From: Agriotes lineatus
Taxonomy: Eukaryota; Arthropoda; Insecta; Coleoptera; Elateridae
DNA: 64,000 bases
Assembly (NCBI GenBank): GCA_940337035.1
Contig: CALNHX010001906.1
Location: 1 to 64,000, forward strand
Direction of reading: 5' to 3'
The notes beneath the pieces were generated by a model. The model ran no database searches. It saw nothing but the letters and a program-made list of their open reading frames with translations, and was not told the origin of the DNA. The position numbers were made by a program, and so were the translations under genes. This document shows positions 38,201 to 47,500 of this stretch, piece after piece (position 1 is the stretch's first letter; every line of letters starts with the position of its first letter).

Positions 38201-38968
38201 ATGAATGACGTAGTTGGATGTGCCTTCAAACACAAAGACGTAACCTTCCAGTTCAAACTTCCAGACCTCTCGAGCATATACAGTGCAGAACTATACGCCA
38301 TAAAAGAAGGTCTTAAATATATCCTGGAGAATAGCCATCATAATTTCGCAATCATCACAGACTCTCTCAGTGCCCTTCAAGGACTAATTAATACCCACTC
38401 CCAAAACGAATATGTGAAAGAAATCCACGCACTCAGACAAAAAATTGAAACCAAAAACAAAACAATAAATTTTATATGGATCCCATCACACACAAAAATC
38501 CAAGGTAATGAAGAAGTAGACCAACAAGCCAAAGAAGCTGCATCGAAGAACACATATGATACCTTGTACCACACGAGAACAGATCTAAAAACCTCGTTAA
38601 AATACAAACTTTCCACAAAATGGAATCAAGAATGGATGCAAATTACAGAAACCAAAAATTATTATACACCACTCCCTCCTGCTAAATGGACTAATACTAA
38701 TTTAAAAAGAAATGAAGAAACAGTGATAGCACGTCTCAAGGTTGGCCATACCAGGTTAACCCACGACTACTTACTACAACGAAGCGAACGTCCAATATGT
38801 GAACAGTGCAACACAAACTTAACAGTAACACATCTTCTATGTATGTGCCCTAAATACGAAGAAGCACGCGCAAAATACCTACTCGGAGGAAACCTACACA
38901 CGGCATTCTCCAAATCAGACCAGCTACTGCTATATCTTAAAGACACACAAGTGTTTAATTTGCTGTGA
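35264..38968 (+). CDS. I-like LINE ORF2: APE endonuclease, reverse transcriptase, RNase H
   Basis: An intact 1234-residue frame. The apurinic-type endonuclease (about residues 8-225) shows N-C-N-G, C-L-Q-E-S-H (E42), G-D-F-N-S-H (D138, N140) and S-D-H-F (D213, H214). The RT domain (about 470-760) has the block G-F-R-R-N-R-S-T, F-F-D-L-Q-K-A-Y-D (D591), G-I-P-Q-G-S and the catalytic F-A-D-D (D681, D682). RNase H (about 970-1095) has Y-T-D-G-S (D976), S-A-E-L-Y (E1009), T-D-S-L (D1033) and I-P-S-H...N-E-E-V-D (H1076, D1086). The C-terminus ends with a CX2C...HX4CXC zinc motif. It starts 27 bp after the ORF1 stop. The protein nicks target DNA and copies the element RNA in place. All catalytic residues are present, so it is probably competent if expressed. 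Confidence 0.95.
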   Translation: MANTNSPYFSIIHFNCNGFYSHLENIQTLLLECQPKVLCLQESHLKGNKQPYLKGYVPYTKNRCTNHASGGVTTFIKDHIHSELIQLQTELEAIAIKIYCPYVFIICNIYIPPNYQLTSTEIDELIQQLQEPFIIVGDFNSHSTTWGCSKGNHKGKIIDKILDENNITLLNTGQPTHFDMRTNTFSAIDLSLCSPRQALNLTWSVLPNTYDSDHFPVCITINQRTNSINNSINNGTKKWKINKANWDIYKEQLREKPYIFSDLKDINISINELISTIIQAATQAIPTSKNINLTYKVPWWNHDCKEAIHRKNQAFNKYKRCKSIENLIFYKKMRAEARRIVKSTKKSSWEMYINSINSETTTKEMWNKLKRMNGKSSSFHITGVKSKNQIFTTQKDIVNILATHFKKHSSSENYDPEFQARKVEIEKVELIIPETENETYNTDIHQDELEYALAQTKESSPGIDNIHYSMIKNSTENLKQELTKLYNYIWKTGIFPELWKKCIVIPILKSNKPKDDPDSYRPISLTSTICKLLERIINNRLTVHLENLNQLNKNQNGFRRNRSTLDCISKLEVIVKNGFIKKESTTAVFFDLQKAYDTVWKHKILSGLIGWGYKGRLVHFINNFLQDRKFAVRLGNTMSREEIQENGIPQGSVISVTLFLIAINDIFERIPATLQMSLFADDLAIYISSKNSNITQRYLQQAINNLEQWSKENGLRFSPTKTKCLTFSRKHNPPTPVLTLHNTPLDYANEIKYLGVILDRRMNWIPHIKRTIDSCRRSLNIIKIIARQEWGNNTKTLTSIVNTLIRSKIEYCLCIYGSTTSPILKSLYSIYHHGLRLATGAHRTSPVPILYSLTGQLPLNYRLLMQLSTYTIRVMGNPNHPNLYVVTHPLFHNLYTLSKSIIPPFNIRAHHLFIDLELQPLFTQMPTSPLPYTISTPSINLELAKFPKTSTNPVVYRNFLYDILNNSPDKEVLYTDGSKMNDVVGCAFKHKDVTFQFKLPDLSSIYSAELYAIKEGLKYILENSHHNFAIITDSLSALQGLINTHSQNEYVKEIHALRQKIETKNKTINFIWIPSHTKIQGNEEVDQQAKEAASKNTYDTLYHTRTDLKTSLKYKLSTKWNQEWMQITETKNYYTPLPPAKWTNTNLKRNEETVIARLKVGHTRLTHDYLLQRSERPICEQCNTNLTVTHLLCMCPKYEEARAKYLLGGNLHTAFSKSDQLLLYLKDTQVFNLL

Positions 38969-39050
38969 TGTATATAATTATAATTACCTACTGTAACCTA
39001 GTGCCATAAGACCTTGTTGTTGAGCACTCAAATTTCTTAATAAAAAAAAA

Positions 39051-39063
39051 AATTATTCTCAAA
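39051..39063 (+). repeat. target-site duplication, right (I-like LINE)
   Basis: Exact copy of 33662-33674, directly after the A tail. Confidence 0.93.
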
Positions 39064-39550
39064 ACTCATAAAATTTTTAACTTTAATACAACCCTGTCTT
39101 ATTATTAACATTTGTACATATTTTCAAACCGACTGCGCAGCGCGATAATGTACTTTTAGGAAATAACCTTGCATGCTTTTATTCAAGTTCACTTATTGTA
39201 TGCATTCAAACATTCGCATTCCATACGAAATGATTATTGTAAATTTAATTAAAACAATTTCACCCCTACAAGCGACAGCTTTTTAACATGTTTGTGCCTA
39301 CGTCGTTCTAATTAAAATTTTATAATGTAAATGTCTTTAGTCGCTAAAAATTTTAACTAAGTTTTAAAGTGTTTCTATTTAAGTTCAAATTTAAACATAA
39401 TATCATCAACAACTTGCAATAAATGACTCTACAATTAAAACTATTATGTAAGTATGCAGGTTTTTAGAAGGGAATGTTTTCGCTAATTCTACTTGTTTTT
39501 TTTTTGCTTCTTTCAGAATTGTAATAAATACCGTCAACTAATTTTAACAA

Positions 39551-39582
39551 CTAAAGATGCAATCAAAAATTGCGAAACGTAT
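39551..39582 (+). ncRNA. hammerhead ribozyme core, right Penelope-like arm (mutated)
   Basis: This is the same fold as in the left arm: stem II GCAAT/ATTGC, CAAAA loop, GAAAC, GTA. However, the first box reads CTAAAGA instead of CTGAAGA, changing an invariant core G to A. This arm's ribozyme is predicted to be inactive, whereas the left arm's is intact. Confidence 0.55.
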
Positions 39583-39944
39583 TGATTTGTAATTTAAAAT
39601 TTTAACTTTCGATAATATACATGTTTTTGACAAATGATGTTTTATTTTTCATTAAAAAAATAATTAAAATCACGCAATGAAGTAACACACAAGATTTTTA
39701 AGAATTCTTTTTGACATTACTCATCTCCAAATTAATATGATACACTTTTGGTGGTGTGTGAAGTCGTTTTGAATCAAAATTAAATGCGTTTAATTATTTC
39801 AACTGAGCACTCCCATCCGTTTTCTGTTTTTATAGATTTTCTAAAGTACAGGAAAGTCCAGGTGGGTTCGACGAACGGCTTTGCTCATTTTGTATAGCTA
39901 CGTCAGTGGGAAAACCTTGCATTTATCTCCCTCCCCGACGTGCC

Positions 39945-40227
39945 CAGTGTGGCCGATATGGGCATACAAAAATTCTGTGTGGGCGTTGTGTCCAGTGGCC
40001 GAAGTGTCCATGTGGCCGTTGTGTCCACGTCTGAAATGTGGCCGTAATCTCCAGAGTGGCCGTTGTGTCCAGCTAACCCTGTGGCCGATACGTCCAAGGT
40101 GGCCGATACGTCCAAGGTGGCCGTTGTGTCCACATATCGTTTTTGGCCGTTGTGTCCAGTGTGGCCGATATGGCAATGCAAAATTACGTGTGGCCGTTGT
40201 GTCGAGTGGCCGTTGTGGCCAGACCCC
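39945..40227 (-). repeat. right terminal array of GGCCAC-ending units
   Basis: About 15 units with the core GTGGCCGTTGTGTCCA or GTGGCCGATA(T/C)G, inverted relative to the left array and about twice as long. Unit order matches the left array from the outer end inward (AACGGCCAC, TGGACACAACGGCCAC, the 'acgtaattttgc' spacer, CTTGGACGTATCGGCCAC, the 'agggttagct' spacer). Extra internal units are inserted, and CTTGGACGTATCGGCCAC is duplicated. The long open frames across this array on both strands are by-products of the repeat. Confidence 0.8.
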
Positions 40228-41743
40228 GATATAGTTTCAAACTTTTCAGACCAGACTAATGGATTAAATAAACTAAATCGAAGAAAGATCAGGTCATAAA
40301 TCCCTGGTTTTACTCTAGTTGGAAAACACCTCCACAATTTCCACCAACGTAGGAAGAAATTTATTGTCAATATTTTACTATAGATCTCCTAATAATGCAT
40401 TAACTATCAGTATTTCACTGGAAAACTTGTTAAGTCTCACTAAAAATACTCAAAATTGTTAAAAAGGTGTTTAAATAAAATACTGTCATGTCAATTTCAC
40501 CATTCACCTAATTGCTTAGAAATATGTCCTTCTCGCTTTGATTAACTCTAACTTGCATTCGTTTACATAACAACTTATTTTTGGTGCGGTTTAAATTATA
40601 CCTATTTAGAGAATTTAGACAAACATTTAGAGCAAAATATTAACAGTTTCGTCATATCTGCAAGTTTTCATTTTCTAAAAAAAATATAATATTAAAATGC
40701 ACAATAAAATCTGTTCCGGATTATTTCATTCTCAAGCAAAAATTTAAACAAAACTTCTTCTCGACGACTGATCGTTGAAATGCTTATGATGCACTTGGCA
40801 CGCTTTGAAAAAAAGCCTTTCCGTAGTTGCCGATATTACCATAACTACCAAATAATGTGTTCCCATTTTGAATAAACATGGAAAAGCCTTCTCGTTTTCC
40901 ACCACCAGTAGTTTTGTGAGCTCTGGGAGTATAACAATATTAATCATTTAATTCCTTTCTCCATCGTTCACTACTTTGATCTGCTTAAGATTCCTTGAAA
41001 GTCATCATCGGCTCACCCAAGGTTATTTTTCTCTTATTCTGGATTCTTCGCAATTTTATCATCGGACTGTTTCATTGGAACACAATATCAAGTCCCCAAT
41101 ATATCTTCAAATTAGTCAAATTTTTTAGAACTTGTCGCCGCTAAACGTTCTAATAGGCGGACGTACAAAACACTAATGACAATCTGGCAGCACCGCAATA
41201 TAAGCAGAATAGCGAGCTGTGAATACTGTTAACACTAAAAAAATCAAAACTAAATAAGAGCCCACCAACTTAATCGTTCAACAACTCGCGATAAGTAGAA
41301 GATTCACTGGTAACCAGGTAATCGCAACGTTGAAGGCAAACATATAAAAAATAAACTTATCAGAAGCTGGCTCTTTCATAAGCTGTGATATGTTATAAAA
41401 AAACATGTAAATACTACGAAATTAACGCGATATTTATTTCCAATAGATGCAAGCAAATAATGTAAGAAATCAGTTTCCCGCATCGAAATGAAATATTGCA
41501 TCTATGATACCTACAGACAAGGTACGTAAGTAATTCAGGCGAACCCAATACCAAACCCACGACGTGTACACATAGCGTTCACAGCGTAACGTATGTATTT
41601 TAATGTCTAATGTAAGCTCAACGCACAAATAAACAAAGCGCAATAGGTGCACAAAAAGTATACATATTAATCACTAATACATTAATACCGTATGATTGAA
41701 AACTTTTATCATCTACAGTGCTTGGAGATGTTTTTTATTTTAA

Positions 41744-42009
41744 TTTATGTTGGCAGTTAAAGTGACATTGGCATTTTATATCTCATAGATTAACGTTACA
41801 TTAGTAATGTCATTTAACCAAATTCCAATATTCCTATTGAATACATCAAAATGTTAATAACAAAAACAGCTACAGATGTTGAAAGTAATCTCCTAGATTT
41901 TCCATACAAAACACCACTTAGTGGTCAGTATTAAACATTCCGTAAAAGTTAAGTGATCTGTGAAACTTGTATAGGTTATATTATTAAGTACCATTACTGC
42001 CAACATAAA
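41744..42009. mobile_element. 266-bp MITE with TTAA flanks
   Basis: The terminal 14 bases TTTATGTTGGCAGT (41744-41757) are the exact reverse complement of ACTGCCAACATAAA (41996-42009). TTAA lies directly outside both ends (41740-41743, 42010-42013). A TTAA duplication is the hallmark of piggyBac-type insertion, although the terminus does not begin with the usual CCC. No coding capacity. Confidence 0.65.
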
Positions 42010-42133
42010 TTAAATATTAAAAGGCCAGATGTACATTAATCATGGTAAGTCCGGATAGGTAAATAGGTAATAGGTAAATTTAAATATCGTAAGATCATAC
42101 ATTAATTCAGTAGTAATACCTCGAGATGGCTGT

Positions 42134-42258
42134 GAATTATCAAAAATACTTTTACTTTCTCACGAAACGGGTTGCTTAGAAACATCACGAACCGAAGACG
42201 AGTGGTATCTCTAAAAAAACAACCCGTTGAGTTTGTACGCAAAAGTATTTGATAATTC
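42134..42258. repeat. 125-bp imperfect palindrome (hairpin-forming)
   Basis: The left arm starts 'gaattatcaaaaatactttt' and contains 'aaacgggttg'. The right arm contains 'caacccgtt' and ends 'aaaagtatttgataattc'. The arms pair over most of about 45 bp with a short loop. It could be a tiny MITE or a hairpin RNA locus. No target duplication is evident. Confidence 0.6.
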
Positions 42259-44575
42259 TTTTAAAGTCGTCGAGTGAGTATTCGATTAGAATATACCATG
42301 AACGCCAATAAAAATGAATGTAATGCGTATCGTAAAAACTTTAACTACCAAAGTAAGACCAAATAACCCTAGATAACTTAACCGCAAAAGAAATTCACTG
42401 AGTAGGCGTTCTAGAAGTGGAAAAACGAATAACTTTGCGAATTAAGGTAGACGATACACGAAATTCAACAGACAAACGCCCGAAAAGCAGTACGAGATAT
42501 TATGCACAGATTCTATCAGATAAACCAAAGCACGTAATAACGGAAATGAAACCTACAAGTAAAGTCAAACCTGTAGATCAATAAACACCGTCTACTTCAG
42601 TAATACCTTTTCGATAAATTGACTGAAAATCCATAACGGCATATGGACATGAGCAGGTAGAAGACGGCCTCACTAGTTGGCCAACTTCGGGTGTCCTGAT
42701 GACTAATGAGTTGCAAGCATGGGTGAAAATGAGACCTTAAGTACTGTTAATATTTTTCTGGGGGACAAATGGGCCAAAAATAGAGGTGGGCGCAAATGAG
42801 CCGGGCGCAAGGAGGCCGACACCGAACATTTACGTCTGTCAGGTTGATTAGTGCATAATTACAAGCTCACAGTGATGCCGCAAAGCCATGCACAGAAGGT
42901 TAATAAACTACCACCGCTATAGGTAGAAAATTAGTTCAATAATTGTGCAGGAAAAGTTGGAGCAAGGATCGGAGCAGGATCCGGGTTTAACCAATGAGTT
43001 CAAGCTTTGCTTTAAACAGCACATACATGGTCGTGTTTACCTTGGATAATGTACGTAGATTCTCCCAACGGAAGAAATGCACAAGACTGCACCAAGAAAG
43101 AGGCTACATGAAGGGTAAAGATTCAGCTACAAAAATCTTCCAAATTTACAATGGGGCATCAGCAACAAAACTAGCAGCTCGATTTTGGCGAAGGTAGGCT
43201 CGTAACTAAATCAGAAATCGGTTAAGAATAACTCGATCCGGTATGCAGAAAATGAATCCATAGCAAATACGATGGGATTAACTATCCGCGAATTTTGCCA
43301 GTGAACACAGAATATTCTACATCCTTCCAATCACTATAAAACAACCCCTACGCTAGGGTAAATGGCACAACAAGATTCTACGTGCGTTCAGTGAAAGGCG
43401 CGAGCCAAAAAACAACACATTTTCGAACAAACGCACGCCAGAACAACTGTAAACAATGAGAAAAGAAAAAGACATGGTAACGTGGTTAGCGAGCCTGAAG
43501 GCGAATTGGTAATTTGCATAAGAACACAGTGCGACGCAACGGTGTCAACCAAGATAGCGCAAAATAAAGAAGAACTCATTCCACTCAATGGTATGTACCG
43601 GACTGAATTTCTTCTAGTATTGCACCCTCGGTTCCAAAGTAAGTTCTTCATAATTTTAATGTTGCCTTTGCTTATTACAAGATTTGTTTGGCCTGACCAT
43701 GGTGTGTCATTCAATTTGCTTTAGTTTCGGTTCTTCCTTGTTAAGTAAGTTTGAAGTTTGCTTCTTTGCTAACATTTGTTTCATATCATGCCCCTCCATC
43801 CTGTTTCTTGGCGAACAATATTTCTGAAACACCGAGGTTGGTTATCCCTGGTGATTTTAAGTAATCTTTTGTTATTCTTCCTTAATGTGTCTTGTTTCTC
43901 TGGTTTCCTCGTTTATATGTATCACGTTACTTTCTTGTTTACTGTCCTTGTTTCTGAATCTCTCTTTTCTCGTTTCATATGTAAGTCTTTGCAGCCGTTT
44001 TCAGTGGTACGATTAATACATGTATTCACTCTTCTCTCTCCCATTGTCTCCTTGGCTGTCTTAAGCATGATATTTTCTCTAGTCCATTTATTGTCAACTA
44101 TTGCTTCTGTGTTGTCCACGTTGTAACAGTTTTAAATGTTGTTCCTCCACATGTCTAGCACATTTTTGGATTTGACATTCCGCCACTTTTAACATTGTGT
44201 GTATTATTAGGATGCCATGTAGTTTTTGGTAATTTTGGACTCGCAATTGACATACCTCTTTTAAAAATTTTTCTCACACAACTTCAGTCTACAGCTAATT
44301 TCCGGTTTCCAATTTTAGAAATTCTGCTTCGGGTGCTGTAAAGTGGTTTTGGTAAGCCTATGTAAGTGGTTCTATTCCGCTAAATTGCACTTGAACGTAT
44401 GCGACACAATCATGTCTTATGCAACTTATGTTTTAATATACATACTATAGTTTACTGAATCAAAGACACTAAAGATCCAAACTATTGTTTTAATATGCTT
44501 TTAATATTCTTGAATAAGTTACAAAGCGTTTCATTTCTTCTGCACGAAATCAGAGCGCAATTCATATCTGATATA

Positions 44576-47500
44576 GGGGAGAAGAGGGCGCATTTGAACT
44601 AGGGAAACATTTGAGAAATTTCAAATTTCCCGCCAGATCAATGTCTGCAAGTCTGAAACCGCAGATACTAGATGCCGCCACACAGGCCCAGGTCTGACAG
44701 CAGTCGGTATCATTTTAGCACCATTTGGAAAATTGATGTTTAACACGCGAGATTTTCTTCCTAAGGATATTGAGCGGTTGAAACGATTCTGGTCATTCTT
44801 ATGGTGTTTGTACTAGTAAGTGTGATTATTGTAGAATAATTTTCTGTATATAGCTTTCATAACAAAATAACCTCAACATTTTTATAAACCTAAATATGCA
44901 GTGATGTCTGCTGGGGCAGTTTTGAACATCGACAAAGAGGCACATTTGAACAGTGTTCCTTTATACCCGGTGAAGCTTCATTGATATTGTTCTTATTGTC
45001 ATAGTTCGAACATACAAAAGAAAATGCACAAAACGAGATGTGATAGAAGGTAATGTGAAAGCGGCCATAGCACTCGTAAGAGAACAAAAACTGTCAATCA
45101 GAAAAGCAACTGCAATCTATGATTTGACCCATACTTCGCTATATTATAGATTAAAGAATGACAAAGCAGTTAGAGAGGGAAACAGCAACTATGGATCGAA
45201 GTATACAGCAAAGTTGTTACGGTTCAATAGAAAAAAAAAATTTGAAAATTACATTTTGCAATCTTCAAAAATTAATTATAGGTTGACTTATGTTGAAATA
45301 AGAAAGTTGGCAGTGAGCTAGGCTAAATCACTTGGGTATGAATATCCAACTAATTGGGATAAAGCAAACATGGCTGGAGTTGATTGGTTACAAGGATACA
45401 TGAAGCGTCATACTCAACTATCTTCACGTAAACCCTAAAATACTATGAGAGAGCTTTACAGTCGTATCCATTTTTTGCCGAGAGAATATACAACCTAGAC
45501 GAAACTGGAATTACCACTGTCGTTCAAGCTCCGAACGTAGTTACGAAAAAAGTAACAAAACAAATGGGGCAAGTGGTGTCTGCTGAAATGGGACAGTTAG
45601 TTACAATGTGTATGGTTGTAAACGCTTGTGGAAGTTCAGTTCCGCCAGTTTGTGTTTTCCCAAGGGCTACGTTCCATAATAGAATGTTGAATGGGGCACC
45701 TCCTGGAAGCTTAGGACTGACCAATAGCCCAATAACTAGATGGATGATAGGGTCGTTGTTTATAAAGGTACTGGAACATATCCAGAGACATACAAAATGT
45801 GGAAAAGATGATCCAATCCTCAAAAGAGGATATAAGGAAGAGGAGCCCAAAAACTCAAGTGGGAACTGGACAGGATCAAGACTGGTTGACTCAAGTGGAA
45901 GCAATCTCATGTGACGTTAACTGGTCGCGGAGCTTCTTATATACCCTTCTGGCGGCTTTATCGCTACAGTGGGTCTGAGGAACATTGAGTGGGAAAAGAC
46001 GCTGTCGTTTATTCAACGCGACTTTGCGCAGAACAGGATCCTTCGCGTTATCGGAAAACCAAGCGCTGGATAGATGCAACGCTCGATTAGGCGATGTAGC
46101 ATTTAATACATTTTGTGTATAATTAAAATGTGATGGAGGAGCTAGCGTTACAAGACTACTTCATCAACATCGCAACAGATTACTTCATCAACATCGTAAC
46201 ACGCTACTCTATTAATAACTCCAAATGTAGCTAAAATCTTAACTCCAGAAATGGTGAGACCGTTCCCCAAGGCTGGACCAAAATTGGCAACTGCAAGGAG
46301 GAAGAAAAAAGTCAAGGGTTCTAACGAAAACCCCAGAGAAGTATAGGATTGAAGAAGAAAAGCTGAAACGTCTACCCAAGTAAAGAAAAGTGCTAAGAGA
46401 AGATTTAAAGTTTGACTGAATAAGAAGAAAAATAATAATGAAACAGAAATGCGCGACAGTAGCATTGATGATGAATATTCACTCCACAATGACTGAGATA
46501 CCTTAAGAGTTCTACGAAATTTACTACGAAGCAGAACGCAATCCTGTAAATTTAGCTGAAGGAAACTATGTTATAATAAAGTTCGAAACAAATAAAACAG
46601 TTAGACATTTCGTTGCTCAAATTGATTAAAAAATCACCGTGAATGAGAAAGAATATTCAGTTAAGTATTTGAATCGAAGAATGATAAAAAATAAAGATTT
46701 GTTCAAATTTGTTATGCCAGATATGACTGAAACCTGTGATTGAGACTAATTTATTGTCCATTTCGTAAATTTAGCAATCTCCACGGAGAGCGGAACGCCG
46801 AGCTAATAGGCAACTGGTTCTGCAAACGTCTATTTTGTCGAATGCAGTCTTCTGCTTAATACAGTTTCCTGCAAGCTGCAGTCTTTTCCGCCGAGTGCAG
46901 TAATAGCTGTCGCGAGATGGCGATCTAGTTTGGCGTCATTTCACAAAGGCGTTTTTTGACGTTCGTGTCTGTTTTGTGCCGGATCTTCCTTCATCGGCCG
47001 TTTTAAACATTTCTGAGATGGGTTGTTGAGCTTGTGGGATTGCTAGCTATGTCAGGTTAATGCAGGACAATCGATTTAGGCATATTTTGGACCCAAAAAC
47101 ATGCGGAGATGAATTGTTAAGTGAGCCCATTTTCTGAGGTTGTGTGAATAGGCAGTTATTCTGGTAAGGCATTCTATTCTTTTGTGTTTAATTTGCTAGT
47201 TTAAAATATATATATAGCCTTCACGCTACGGGATAAGCTGTTCGATTAGAGTGGGAAGTCTTCAAAGTCACTGGTGGGCTCGCAGCTTACGGGTGGAATT
47301 AACCTCGCCGCTCCTGAATGGAACAAGCATTTCCCGAGCAGCCTACCGTATCCATCCTCCGTGCAGGCAGAAGCAGCTGGTTGTAACGTCGCCTCTACCT
47401 CGTGATGCATGTGCAGATTGGGGGTTTGAGCCTAACGGCTTTATGTTATTTAATCTATAAATTCATACGCAATCGACTTCCTTGCTAACAGCTTCTCAGT

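Larger units (their letters stand above)
33675..39050 (+). mobile_element. full-length I-like non-LTR retrotransposon
   Basis: This is a 5.38-kb element with a 5' UTR of about 180 bp, ORF1 (33854-35236), a 27-bp gap, ORF2 (35264-38968), a 3' UTR of about 80 bp and a short A tail at 39042-39050. It is bounded by a 13-bp target-site duplication and inserted in the 3' noncoding region of the plus-strand Penelope-like copy. An APE endonuclease, RT, RNase H and a CCHC-bearing ORF1 together point to the I group of clades; jockey elements lack RNase H. Intact ORF2, a clean duplication and a complete 5' end indicate a recent insertion. The single ORF1 stop makes this copy defective for ORF1. Confidence 0.9.
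29936..39739. mobile_element. head-to-head Penelope-like element pair
   Basis: A minus-strand copy (about 29936-31697) and a plus-strand copy (about 31698-39739, interrupted by a LINE at 33675-39050) face each other 5' to 5'. The arms are nearly identical from the RT active-site region through the GIY-YIG domain and the 3' noncoding tail. The outer limits are where the inverted similarity stops ('...ccaaattaatat'). Inverted, 5'-truncated partial copies are typical of Penelope-like retroelements. The right arm has an extra 89 bp (39266-39354) absent from the left arm. The pair lies inside the TIR element whose ends are at 29178 and 40227. Confidence 0.85.
29178..40227. mobile_element. outer non-autonomous TIR element, 8-bp target duplication, hosting nested retroelements
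   Basis: The direct repeat GATATAGT occurs immediately outside both ends (29170-29177 and 40228-40235). Just inside, the sequence GGGTCT(A/G)G(A/C)CCACAACGGCCAC is inverted at the two ends (the right end has one extra G). It continues inward as matching arrays of a TGGACACAACGGCCAC-like unit. This identifies one DNA element, not two independent repeats. Without the nested Penelope-like insertion it would be about 1.25 kb (29178-29935 plus 39740-40227), with no coding sequence. The left interior carries a short AAG microsatellite at 29471-29493. An 8-bp duplication is compatible with hAT-like and a few other superfamilies, but the terminal bases do not identify one. Confidence 0.75.
40236..44570. 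other. intergenic DNA with two small inverted-repeat elements
   Basis: No host gene is supported. The A-rich minus-strand sequence at about 43880-44130 gives pieces such as K-E-T-M-G-E-R-R that faintly resemble the endonuclease-RT linker of insect LINEs. That is not enough to call. Frames at 43388-43724 overlap on both strands and have no motif. Confidence 0.4.

Noticed and set aside
39881..40370. Overlapping 155-, 117- and 92-residue frames on both strands
   Set aside because: They translate the GGCCGTTGTGTCCA tandem array, giving G-H-N-G-H-type peptide repeats, and carry no independent coding signal.
43388..44130. Possible LINE linker on the minus strand
   Set aside because: The pieces are too short and no catalytic motif could be found.
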